Positions 12,461 through 24,035 of a stretch of 64,000 nt of DNA are shown in pieces. Under the pieces are notes generated by a model. The model was not told the origin of the DNA and did not search any database. It saw only the letters and a program-made list of their open reading frames with translations. The position numbers and the translations under genes were made by a program. Source of the stretch: Marisa cornuarietis (Eukaryota; Mollusca; Gastropoda; Architaenioglossa; Ampullariidae); NCBI GenBank assembly GCA_004794655.1, contig SMMW01000642.1, positions 1 through 64,000 of the forward strand, read 5' to 3'. Position 1 is the first letter of the stretch; each line of letters starts with the position of its first letter.

Positions 12461-14653
12461 CTTATTATAATTGACTCAGACTCGATCGGTATAGCATTGA
12501 CAACTATATATGGTGTCAATTTCCAAGATTAATCTCTTTGAGGGTCCCATTACAGTTGCACAATACAAGTAAACAAAAATCGTGAATTGACTCTGTGAGA
12601 TTTGTAATTTGTATCTGTAGATCAGTGCAGGAAACAAAGATGAAGGTAAAGTTATTCTTTCAAACATTCATACGTACACTATATAATACAGTCCTTTATA
12701 TCTAACATCAAATGTAATTTTACCAGGTTTTGTTTAATACTGTTCCGAATTTTGTTAAATCAAAATTCTGTCCAGGCAGATAAATGTGTGTTGTTATTAT
12801 TATATATTGTGTCCAGGTAGACAGATGTGCACTTCAATGATTATTTGTATTTTGTGCAGGACATTTGGCCTTTTTTGGTCTAAATTGATCTTTTTAATGG
12901 ATTTGGAGTCCTGTATATTTTTTGTCTGGGTAATCTATGTTACAGTCCTTGGTGTTATAGTGAAGCCAACACTTTGTTGTCAATACAACATAAGTGATTA
13001 CCTGCACACACACTCTGGCACACACACACACACACAAACTGTCATACCCTAAAACCAACAATTCCTGTAAATAAATGGATTTAATGGTAAACATGGAAGC
13101 TTACATAAAATGCATTCATTTAACTAATTTTGGAACACTAATCTTGCTATAATATATACATACAACAAATTTGTATGGTACCTGTCTGGTGGTTTTGCCT
13201 TTTTTACTGATTGTGATAAGCATCAGACAATCATGGTGCAACAGATGACACAACAAATTCAGGAGGACTGTAATAGTATATAAGTTAATGTTTTGGTAGA
13301 ATATGTTTATCTTGCAATTGATGATGTTAAAAATGAATACAAATTGTTCATATTATAAAAAAGCAACAGGAATAACCTGGTATTTGATAAATTAGTTACT
13401 TAGCACAGCTGCTGGTACACTAGAGACCACTTAGTGTAGTTGACAAGAAAAGGGACACACTGATACTAACTCTAAAAGATCAAGCTGTATGGTATGGTAT
13501 GTAAAAAAGTAACCATTTTACTAACCCTTTAAGGTTCAACACACAACCATCAGGATTACAAAGACCTGAATCAGAAGAAGGCATGGTAGATTATTTTGGA
13601 GACTTATTCTGGGCCTATGTGCACGAACACCATGAACTGATATTACCTGTCTGTGCCTTGGGTCCCTTCTAGTTATTTTTTTTCTTTTTGCACAGCCTCT
13701 ATCAGCAAATCTGATATTGTTGCCTTAATGTGGGCAACAAACATTTCAGTCACAGCAGTAAATGTCATTTTGTTGATTTTACAGGCTCTTCTCAAAAGAT
13801 TAGTTGCAATTTAACCAATGCACAAATGGTAAGGCCCCTGAAGGTGACTACTCCCACTTTACATGCCACTACCACAGCATCCACTGGCAATTCCTGTACC
13901 CAATGGAAACTATGGATCATCTTTTTCAAAGAAACCACTCATAAACAGGCTCTGTCAGCTGCAACAAAAAAGGAATCAACATGGGCTGAAAGAGATCGAA
14001 ACGAGAATGCTTTGATTGATAATGAGATGCATATGTGCTGAGAATGAATTTATTGCGAAAATATGGCTTTAATTCAGATTCAGCAGACCAATACTAGACT
14101 GGCACAGCTAAAGATTTTTTTTCATCATCAATTTAAGTGAGTAGACCTCATTATACAAAAAGTCACTTTTTGCATTGAAAAGGACATAATTTAACATATT
14201 CCTAACTCAGTCTATGCTTGAAAATTCTATCATGATGTGCTTATTTCATTCTTTGTAAACCCAGTTTTCATACTTTATTCTGACAACAGAAGTAACAGTG
14301 GAATTTGTTGTGAATCTACCACAAACAGTTTAAGAGAATAAATAAAACTATGATATGCTGACATCAGCACCCTGCATGTTGGATGATTTTCAACACAAAC
14401 ACTACCACCTACACACTCTATCTCGCCTACATTATCATGAATGCTACATGCATGCATTCGATAAACAGAAAGAACAGAAGGACAACTGGAAAGCAGGTGT
14501 TCGAAATCATCTTCCATTGCATGTTCTGATTTATAGGAAGAAAAAAAACTCACCACTGGAAATATCTTGCAACCATTCTGTCCCGTGTTAAGCGATCAGA
14601 CTGCACATCACCTTCTTCATTATCTTCATCATCCAGCTCAGAATCCGAAGAAT

Positions 14654-15285
14654 TTATTCATCACAATCTGGATGTGGTATCCTAAGTGCAGTCACAAGAT
14701 TATGCAGAACAATGCAGTAGATGGTGATCTTGCACACAAAATCTGAGATATCTTTCAACAAAAAAAACTGACCCTGGCTATAGTTTACCACACAGTTTGT
14801 GATTATCATGTTAGCATCACAAATCAGCTGACTGTTGATTGAGTGGTGACACTGTTGACAAATTCTGTTTCAGTCTCCGCTGGAACTTATTCGTACATGG
14901 GTGTAGTTCAGGCACCCATAACATTTGGAAAACTGACTTGATTGTTAGTCAGCCATCACTCGTCGTGCTTCTTCCTCACACGAGCGTTGACCCGTGACAC
15001 CGTAGGTCGATCAATTTCAAAAATGTAGCCGATCGTGACATGGAAGTACCTTGCAGCATAAAATCTCAGTGCTACCATCAAATGCATGATAGGGGGTGGC
15101 AAGCTAAACCCTTTCGCGGCAGCGAGTGTTGTTGTTCTCTTGTATCAAGTCAAACAGAGACAATCTATCGACTCGCCGGAGTCGAAATGGAACATTCAAC
15201 TCGATTCAGTGTCGTTGTATGTAGCAAAACGATTTTTCCAGTCACGAATTATACATTCTCCCCTCAAACATCGTCTAAACATCAT
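14654..15285 (-). pseudogene. Degraded PIF/Harbinger transposase
   Basis: The reading starts at an ATG at 15285 (minus) and is recognisable in pieces. The first segment contains RDWKNRFATYNDTE. After in-frame stops and a frame change comes the helix-turn-helix-like segment ALRFYAARYFHVTIGYIF...DRPTVSRVNARV (about 14960-15080). Next is FPNVMGA, then in another frame NYTHVRI, HSINSQLICDANMIITN and the C-terminal IYCIVLHNLVTALRIPHPD, ending at a stop at 14654. These match the order of HARBI1/PIF transposase motifs. The first catalytic motif (normally DGTH) reads NYTH, and the stretch expected between the INSQLICDA segment and the C-terminal helix is missing, so the second and third catalytic acids are gone. 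There are several frameshifts and stops. The element cannot move itself. Confidence 0.85.
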
Positions 15286-15489
15286 CGTGATTTGTGAAAC
15301 ACAGTCGATCGTCTCGCTGCCATCTTTCACTCTTCACGCGAAGAAATCAGAAATCTACTGCCCGACTCAGCTAAGTAAGGGTTTATACCAGGGGGAGGGC
15401 AGCCCTAAAGTTGAGTAAGAAATTTTGTACTTAGCGGACTTGAGTTTGCTTGTGCACACCCATTTACTCGACTTCAGGCTGAGACAGCG

Positions 15490-15535
15490 AACTCAAGCTT
15501 AAGTTCACTTTTAAGTTCGCTCATGCACGTCAGCC
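15490..15535 (-). repeat. Right terminal inverted repeat of the Harbinger element
   Basis: Read on the minus strand from 15535 it starts GGCTGACGTGCATGAGCGAA and continues with ACTTAAA, mirroring the left end. The adjacent host sequence is CAG (15536-15538), the same triplet as at the left end. Confidence 0.9.
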
Positions 15536-15553
15536 CAGAGTTTTTGTGCTCGT

Positions 15554-16600
15554 GAGGCCTGCAGTGTCTGTGTACCTGTTCACATGAGGGCTGCAGTGTC
15601 TGTGTACCTGTTCACATGAGGGCTGCAGTGTCTGTGTACCCGTTCACATGAGGTTGCAGTGTCTGTGTACCTGTTCACATGAGGGCTGCAGTGTCTGTGT
15701 ACCCGTTCACATGATGGCTGCAGTGTCTATGTACCCGTTCACATGAGGTTGCAGTGTCTGTGTACCTGTTCACATGAGGGCTGCAGTGTCTGTGTACCTG
15801 TTCATATGAGGCTGCAGTGTCTATGTACCTGTTCACATGAGACTGCAGTGTATGTGTACCTGTTCATATGATGCATACAGTGTCTGTGTACCCGTTCACA
15901 TGAGGCTGCAGTGTCTGTGTACCTGTTCACATGAGGACTGCAGTGGCTGTGTACCTGTTCATATGAGGCATGCAGTGTATGTGTACCCGTTCACATGAGG
16001 ACTGCAGTGGCTGTGTACCTGTTCACATGAGGACTGCAGTGGCTGTGTACCTGTTCACATGAGGGCTGCAGTGTCTGTGTACCTGTTCACATGAGGGCTG
16101 CAGTGTCTGTGTACCTGTTCACATGACGGCTGCAGTGTCTGTGTACCTTTTTATACGAGGGCTGCAATGTCTGTCTACCTGTTCACACGAGGGCTGCAGT
16201 GTCTGAGCCTGTTCACATGAGGGCTGCAGTGTCTGTGTACCTGTTCACATGAGGGCTGCAGTGTCTGTGTACCTGTTCACATGACGGCTGCAGTGTCTGT
16301 GTACCTTTTTATACGAGGGCTGCAATGTCTGTCTACCTGTTCACACGAGGGCTGCAGTGTCTGAGCCTGTTCACACGAGGCCTGCAGTGTCTGTGTACCT
16401 GTTCACATGAGGGCTGCAGTGTCTGTGTACCTGTTCACATGAGACTGCAGTGTATGTGTACCTGTTCATATGATGCATACAGTGTCTGTGAACCTGTTCA
16501 CGTGATGTTCGCAGTGTCTGTGTACCTGTTCACACGTGGCTGCAGTGTCTGTGTACCTGTTCACATGATGGCTGGAGTCAGTGTTTGTGTTCACATATTG
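15554..16600. repeat. Minisatellite, ~32-bp unit, about 31 copies
   Basis: Unit GGCTGCAGTGTCTGTGTACC followed by TGTTCACATGAG. Variants include GTGGCTG, TATGTGTACC, TTTTTATACGAG and ATGATGCATAC. A segment of about 159 bp carrying the TTTTTATACGAG and TGTCTACC variants occurs twice (around 16145 and 16304), showing block duplication. Its left edge lies about 16 bp from the right end of the Harbinger element. The right end fades into variant copies near 16600. Confidence 0.96.
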
Positions 16601-19600
16601 TTAAAGCCGCTGTTGTGTTCATGCGATCTCTTGACTGTGACTATACGTGTTCATAGCCTGCTGGCAAGCAGACGACTACAGCACAACCGTCTGCAGCTTT
16701 GGTGGCCGCCAACCTGTCCCTGTCCAGTGAACAGCCTTTTGTTGACCTTAGTGACCTCACATGCATCTCGCTGCACGCGCTTTCAACTTTTTTTTTTTTT
16801 TTTTTGCCGTTTGACATTTCCTGGTTGTTACACAGCCTCATCATCCTTCACTCTCGCCACGCCCTTGTTCCGGCGCTGCACGATAGGGCACCACACGGGG
16901 CATCGACAGGGCAGGGCACGGGGCGCAAGTATGCGAGGTGGTGGGGGTCGCGGTTCCTCCGTTTTCCCAGGCTGCGTCAACAAGTGTTCACCTGCTGCGG
17001 GCAGGTAAATGTTTGACGACCATCCCCCCTTCCCCTTTCTCCCAAATTGAAGAGGAGGACGGACAACACCGGCAGCGTCTGCGCTGCGCACCTGAAGTTC
17101 ACAAAGCCAACAGACACAACAGGTGACACGGCGACAACTTCAGCATCGGCCCCCCGACAACGGGGATGGTGTCAACGCTGCTCAACTCTGCTTCTCCACA
17201 TCGCTGTACAGTGAACAGCTACTCACTCTACCTGATGGTAGATAACCTTTGTCCAGAGGAAAGGAGAGGTGTTCCTGTTCTTAGGCAGCATTATTTTGCA
17301 TGTTGAATGTGCAGGTAAACACACCTGAGGACTGTGCAAGTAATGTTGATCTCTTACAGACAACACATGCCGCTGTATAGAGGAACTATTTGTCACGTGA
17401 CCTAAGTTTCTATCTGTGAGGCGAGTAACAGGTTTTGTGAGAAGCCTTTCGTCTGTTCAAAGTTCTGGTCAATATGAATGCGTAATGAATCCTTGCATCA
17501 CGATGATGTGATGATCACCATCCACTCCCACCCACCCACCACCCACAATAGCCACATTTTATAGTCAGTGTCACTCTTGAGGGCACATTTATGCAGAAAG
17601 GCGAGGTGGGCCCATCCGCCAGATAAATACAAAAAAAGAGCAAAGACACTAAGCTCTCTGAGACCTTTTTCTAACTTGCCGCGAAGGCTCAAGCCTTCCA
17701 TTGTGGAAGGTCCACCCGATTATGGCTGGTGTGTGTCTCTGGGACACCCGACACGCTTACCAGGGGTAGCAATCAGCGTATTTTCTAGTCACTCCGCGCT
17801 TTGTGCGCAGACGACAACTAAATTGCGGGGCGAGAGCCGCAGATTGAAAAAGGAAGCCAAATGGACTATTACCATTCACACGGGCGCCTCGCACACCCTG
17901 GCCTTGTCCTCCCGGCAAACATTCCCGACTGCACCTCCGTGCCATGGAAGGCGAAGCAACGTGTGGAATCGAACCACTTAGAATGCAAATCTGCCCACCC
18001 CATCCCCCCCACACTCCCACCTCAATCCCTCGTCTGCAACCTCCTCGAGCCGATGAGAGGAACACGCGAGGTTGTCCGGGCGGACGGGGCTATTGAGGCG
18101 CGCGCTGATAGATCTGGCGGCCAGCATCAGGCGCGCTGTTCATGTAGACAAAATGAGGCTCACCTTTCTTCTGGCTCACGACTGGCTTTTAATAACCTCT
18201 TTTGTGTCTAATCTGTCCTTTGGCCTGCGGCCCACCCGCCCCAGACCTTGGCGTCATAGACGTGATGTACGTGGCCCGCGGGGCCACTAGCGCCGGCCGC
18301 CCGCAGGAAGTCTTCCTGTCCGAGTCCTGCAGCCGATGAGATTTCCATCAACCAGACCTTTCTTCATCTTCATCTTCATCTCTTTCTGCTTCTGGCAACC
18401 TCTTCTTCTGAGCCCCAGATTGGGCGAGCTCCTGTTGATGGCTGACAAGTTTTCACTGGCCAGTCTAATAGTGGCGACGCACTCTGCTTTCTCTTGATCC
18501 CTGGGTTAGTTTTAGAAGAGCTAACATCGTGTGTCCCCCCCAATGAGGGTTTCTTTTCACCCTCTCACCCTCAGGCTCATTTCACAAAAATAACCTCGAC
18601 TGTAGGAGCCGAAACTGCGGGCTTGAAATGAGAAGCAGCTAAAAGTTCATTCAAAAACAAGCTGACTTTTAGGCTCGCCTTGCATCAACCCTGAAAGCTG
18701 AGGAGTTTTCGGCGACAAGCTCACGAGCGCAACTATTAATCATCCCGATACAGCCGCGGAGACACGCGGGGCTCAAGACGTCGGAGTCGCGCAGGAAGTT
18801 TCGCAAAGTCTCGCGAAGTCTCGCCACCTCATTTTGCTGGCCGCCCTGACAGCACGCAAACACCAGGAACGAGAGGAGGCGCAGCGCCAGTCTCCTGACC
18901 CCGCTAATGGCCACGCGGCTAACGGGGGGTTAATGCTGCTCCTCCGTGTCACCCGCACGAGTGGAGGGACGAGTGGAGGGTACGCTGCATGAGACTTGCT
19001 TGTCCTCTTCCACACTCTACCCCACCCCACAATACTCGGGTGTGTAGTCTACACCAGGTTTAACAGAAGTTAAATACACACTAAAGAAACTGATTTCAGT
19101 CCTTATTTAAAAAAATAATTCTCAAAATACGAGTACATAATTATGCTTAATTTTCATGATATAAGCCTTCAAACATCGGCATTGTCACCTCCACTAGGAG
19201 ACAGGAAAAGATTACTCTCCTGTACTGAAGAGTTCTCTTACGCGCCCTGAGTATTTGTAACAGCGAGTGCGCATGTCTTTAAGTTAAAAGAAGAAAAATC
19301 GCTCGATTTTTTTGCCCAGGAAATAAAACAGCGTGTTTGAATAGTCCTACAGATTGGAACTTTACTTGGAAGCTTCGACTGAAGTGAAAAAAGTTATTAA
19401 AAGGTCCAAACCGAATTCACTCAACAGAGTGGTGAGCAAATCTTCTCCACATCAAACTTTAATGGCAACAATCGCGGACATTGCAGTCTACTGTGTGTTA
19501 TTGATTGTCTGTTACTTAGTCGGCACATCTGAGGTAATTCTTCCACGTGCATTATTGTTAATAAAATATAAACACATTTAAATGTGCGTTTGTCTACGAT

Positions 19601-21295
19601 AACTACTCTGGTTTTTTTATTTGATAAATGGTTAATTTCAAGCATTGTATTTTGATTTTATGGTTACAGCTGACTGCTGGTAACGACTTTCTTTACCATT
19701 AAAAATATAGTTTGAAACTTGTTTATTGATGGAAAAACGTATTTCTTCCTCATTTATTTAATCTTTACTTACTGATACTCGTACGTGTTCCCGTTTAAGC
19801 TGCTCAGACTCAATTATTTTTTAGCTGTTTGGATCACACACATCAATGGCGTCCTCACACTGTCAGTTGTTAGCAATATGCTGATAAAGATACGACTGAT
19901 GATGTGTTTGTGACTGTCACACGATGTTACTTGTAGACCACACGGTGTAGAAACTGTCGATGTTGTATATCTGGTGTTGATCTACCAGCAGTCGTAGTTG
20001 GTGTTAACATCTCGTGCTGTTGTATAGTAAGCACTGCTGTAGCAATAACATTTCTTTGCTTTACTGAAAGTCCAAGACTTGCTGGTACTGTATAAGTCAC
20101 TGATAACAATCCAGTTTCAAATGTTTTGAACAAATTCTTGAGTACAGTGTGGGGACGAATTAGTCCGTATGTGCCATACGCCATATGCCATGTTTGAACA
20201 AAACAGAGACTTTTATATACACATATACATACACATATATACACATCTATACACATATACACATATATACACATTTATTATATACATATCTATACACATA
20301 TCATATACACATCTGTGAACAAAGTGAATTCACTGGTGTTTGCTGCCATTATCTTTAGGATTTCCTTCATGAGTACAAACTCACTACCTCTGAGTGTGGA
20401 AGAGAACATTCAGCAACAGCACAATGTGTCCTGGTCAGTTTTCTTTTACCGAGGATTACATCTTTTCTCTTCCACTCCAGCTAGTCCAGATGAAGCTTTT
20501 TTTAGAAATACTTCCGTTTCGTCACTTCCTGTTTTCTTGACAAATCCAGGTGTGCTTACGAGAAAACTATTAATATAAAATCTCTCGTAAACCTTTGTCA
20601 TAAAACACCACCGGAATATGTTTTTGTGATATTTGATGCTCTGTCTCCAGCGATGTTTGCTGAGCAGTCGGGTTGGCCTTTAAAGGCCTGTTAACTGTCA
20701 AACGAGTTTATAGAGAATTCAGCTGAACATTAGCAGCAAGTTAACACCACATACAGCAGTTTTACATTTGTGGCATAAAGTTGTTTTTTTTTTAAGAAAA
20801 GCACACGTGGAAGGATGTAAATGAGTATTTGTGACGACAGTCATTGCAGCAAGTGAAGGAGCTGATGAGGCGATGGCCAGTCAGTGGGTCGACAACTGTA
20901 ACATCAAGAGAACTTTGTATTTGACACTTGTCCAGAACTCCAGGTGACAAACTGCTATGTTTCAAGGCCTGTGTCTTGTCAGTTTTTGCTCGGATTTGGA
21001 GACTTAGAGGAGAAGACACTGTGTCCAGGCTGAGGTGAGACTCGTCTGGTCAGCAACGCTCTGTGTCTCAGATTGTTACGACCTCTGACCTTATCCTCTC
21101 GTGCCGCCATAGTGTATATGAACATGGCGCACAGTCTAGACCACTGACACGCAACTATCTCCCTGGTCTAGACCAGGCGCTATTACAGTCCACAGCTGCT
21201 GGCTGGGCGGCTGTTTACAGGACCGATCAAGACAGACAACCGACCATCATTCACTGGGCGCACGTCACAGAGACGGCAAGACAGAAAGGGAGGGC
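16601..21295. other. Single-copy stretch, GC-rich then AT-rich, no supported gene
   Basis: From 16620 to about 19030 the sequence is GC-rich and non-repetitive, with a T-run at 16788-16805 and TCTTCATCTTCATC words near 18360. From about 19080 to 20320 it becomes AT-rich, with an alternating ATACACATATAC tract near 20215-20300. Many overlapping open frames exist on both strands in the GC-rich part, but they have no recognisable domain and no consistent splice signals. Parts could be regulatory DNA for a neighbouring gene; that is speculation. Confidence 0.55.
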
Positions 21296-21742
21296 TGTGT
21301 GTGTGTGTGTGAGTGAGTATGTGTGTGGTGTGTGTGTCCATGTGTGTGTGTGTGTGTGTGTGTGTCCGCGTGTGTGTGTGAGTATGTGTGTGGTGTGTGT
21401 GTCCATGTGTGTGTGTGTGTGTCCGCGTGTGTGTGTGAGTGAGTATGTGTGTGTCCACGTGTGTGTGTGTGTGTCCGCGTGTGTGTGTGAGTGAGTATGT
21501 GTGTGTCCACGTGTGTGTGTGTGTCCGTGTGTGTGTGTGAGTGAGTATTGTGTGGTGTGTGTGTCCATGTGTGTGTGTGTGTCCGTGTGTGTGTCCGTGT
21601 GTGTGTGTGTGTGTGTGTCCGCGTGTGTGTGTGAGTGAGTATGTGTGTGTCCACGTGTGTGTGTGTGTGTCCGCGTGTGTGTGTGAGTGAGTATGTGTGT
21701 GGTGTGTGTGTCCATGTGTGTGTGTGTGTGTGTCCGTGTGTT
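21296..21742. repeat. GT-rich compound minisatellite
   Basis: Nearly uninterrupted (GT)n broken by GAGTGAGTATG, GTCCATG, GTCCACG and GTCCGCG. These form loose units of about 50-90 bp: a GT tract, GTCCRYG, a GT tract, GAGTGAGTATG. Alternating purine-pyrimidine sequence this long has Z-DNA-forming potential. The His/Thr-rich and Cys/Val-rich translations in all frames are artefacts. Confidence 0.95.
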
Positions 21743-22639
21743 TTAGTCGATTAAGGGGCAATAAGAACGATGCAGATACCCCAGGACTTTCCCGGAGCCC
21801 ACCACCTGTAGACTCGCTCTGTGCCGACTGCGGAGAACCTTTGCCAAAGACTTCAAAGGCAGTTGCTTTGCTGTTATCGGCTCTCATCTACTAAGTGCAT
21901 TGGTGACGACAAAACACACTTGCCCTTGCGCGTGATGATGTCGCGTGACCCATTCATCTGCAACTACAGGTGAAGACTGAACTGCTGAGTGTCAGACAAT
22001 ATTTATTGCTACAAATGGTGACACGATGTCACGCAGTCAGGAAACACCTTCCAGGTAGAATATGACAGACTGTAGCAACAAGACTTTCACCTTTGGTGGC
22101 AGTAAAGCAGAGGTAACCTTACCCCAGGGTTACCTAGGTACCAGAAATGTTACGGGCTCTCCTTGTTGGGCGGATAATCCACGTCTGGTCTATGTCAGAT
22201 ATCGACATCTCCCTGTCCCCTCTAGTACCTACATGTACCCGTCTGGTCATCACATCCCCGTCTTGTACCCGGTCCACACCCAGGGTATCCTTGACCTGCA
22301 AGTTGTGAGCTGAGGTTAAGTCAGGCCGGGAGTTAGGATGTACCTCTGGTTCATAACTAGTTCATAGGGAGGATGTCAACACATGTCTGGGGTGGGATAT
22401 CAGACATGTCTGGGGGGGATGTCAGATATGTAGACCATACTGTTGTACCAACCCACTGTCTGGACATTCGTTACTCCACCCACATCTCTGTCAGGCTTAG
22501 CCTTATAAGTTTTATAGCATTGTCGTCCTTTTGTTGAGGCAAACTGTCTGTCGAGTTATCAGAAGGAACCGTCTGTCAGCCGACCTCTATGATGCCGTGG
22601 GAAATGAGGCATTGACCTCTTTCCAACAGGTGAGAATGG
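21743..22639. other. Non-repetitive stretch, nothing identified
   Basis: No gene is supported. A perfect 7-bp inverted repeat GGTAACC/GGTTACC with a 9-base loop lies at 22112-22134. The end grades into diverged copies of the next array (AGAATTGTC words from about 22660). Confidence 0.5.
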
Positions 22640-24035
22640 TCTCGTATTAACCCAGCTGAGAATTGTCATGCATAAATCCTCGTGTGAATTGTCGTGTGTA
22701 AATACAGGTGAGAATTGTCATATACAAACCCAGGTGAGAATTGTCATATATAAACCCAAGTGAGAATGGTCTTGTATAAATACTTGTGGAAATAGTCATG
22801 TATAAACCCCATTGAGAATCGTCGTGTTTAAGCCCAGGTGACAATTGTCATGTATAAATACTAGCGGAAATAGTCATGTATAAGCCCTAGTGGCAATTGT
22901 CATGTATAAATACTAGCGGAAATAGTCATGTATAAGCCCTAGGGACAATTGTCATGTATAAACCCTAGTGACAATTGTCATGTATAAATACTAGTGGAAA
23001 TAGTCATGTATAAGCCCTAGTGGCAATTGTCATGTATAAATACTAGTGGAAATAGTCATGTATAAGCCCTAGTGGCAATTGTCATGTATAACTACTAGTG
23101 GAAATAGTCATGTATAAGCCCTAGTGGCAATTGTCATGTATAAATACTAGTGGAAATAGTCATGTATAAGCCCTAGTGGCAATTGTCATGTATAAATACT
23201 AGTGGAAATAGTCATGTATAAGCCCTAGTGGCAATTGTCATGTATAAATACTAGTGGGAATAGTCATGTATAAGCCCTAGTGGCAATTGTCATGTATAAA
23301 TACTAGCGGAAATAGTCATGTATAAGCCCTAGTGGCAATTGTCATGTATAAATACTAGTGGAAATAGTCATGTATAAGCCCTAGTGGCAATTGTCATGTA
23401 TAAATACTAGTGGAAATAGTCATGTATAAGCCCTAGTGGCAATTGTCATGTATAAATACTAGCGGAAATAGTGACGTATAAGCCCTAGTGGCAATTGTCA
23501 TGTATAAGCCCTAGTGGCAATTGTCATGTATAAATACTAGTGGAAATAGTCATGTATAAGCCCTAGTGGCAATTGTCATGTATAAATACTAGTGGAAATA
23601 GTCATGTATAAGCCCTAGGGACAATTGTCATGTATAAACCCTAGTGGCAATTGTCATGTATAAATACTAGCGGAAATAGTGACGTATAAGCCCTAGTGGC
23701 AATTGTCATGTATAAGCCCTAGTGGCAATTGTCATGTATAAATACTAGTGGAAATAGTCATGTATAAGCCCTAGTGGCAATTGTCATGTATAAATACTAG
23801 TGGAAATAGTCATGTATAAGCCCTAGTGACAATTGTCATGTATAAACCCTAGTGGCAATTGTCATGTATAAATACTAGTGGAAATAGTCATGTATAAGCC
23901 CTAGGGAAAATTGTCATGTATAAGCCCTAGTGGCAATTGTCATGTATAAATACTAGTGGAAATAGTCATGTATAAGCCCTAGGGACAATTGTCATGTATA
24001 AATACTAGTGGAAATAGTCATGTATAAATACTAAT
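22640..24035. repeat. Minisatellite, 26-bp half-units forming a 52-bp dimer
   Basis: Two related 26-bp halves alternate: AGTGGCAATTGTCATGTATA (then AATACT) and AGTGGAAATAGTCATGTATA (then AGCCCT). Both share TCATGTATAA. The left 200 bp holds older, more diverged copies (GAGAATTGTCRTGTATAAA). The rest is highly homogeneous, with rare variants such as GTGACGTATAAGCC that occur twice about 200 bp apart in the same context. That indicates block duplication. Confidence 0.97.

Larger units (their letters stand above)
11875..15535. mobile_element. PIF/Harbinger-type DNA transposon, 3.66 kb, inactive
   Basis: Terminal inverted repeats begin GGCTGAYGTGCATRAGCGAA at both ends (11875 inward, and reverse complement from 15535). 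They match at 24 of the first 26 positions, with weaker inverted similarity continuing for about 100 bp. CAG occurs immediately outside each end (11872-11874 and 15536-15538), a likely 3-bp target duplication. Inside, the minus strand holds a recognisable PIF/Harbinger transposase relic. The plus strand holds fragments that could come from the second (Myb-like/accessory) gene typical of the group. The stretch between about 12480 and 14650 is AT-rich, includes a short (CA)n at 13010-13037, and has no intact gene. The element sits between the 24-bp array and the 32-bp array. Confidence 0.85.

Noticed and set aside
16325..17008. A 227-codon + strand frame
   Set aside because: Half is the 32-bp minisatellite and the rest is GC-rich sequence with no domain.
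21183..21887. His/Thr-rich frames on the minus strand
   Set aside because: Direct translation of a GT/CA tract.
22640..24035. CRISPR-like array of direct repeats
   Set aside because: Both alternating elements are conserved repeats; there are no unique spacers and the context is eukaryotic.
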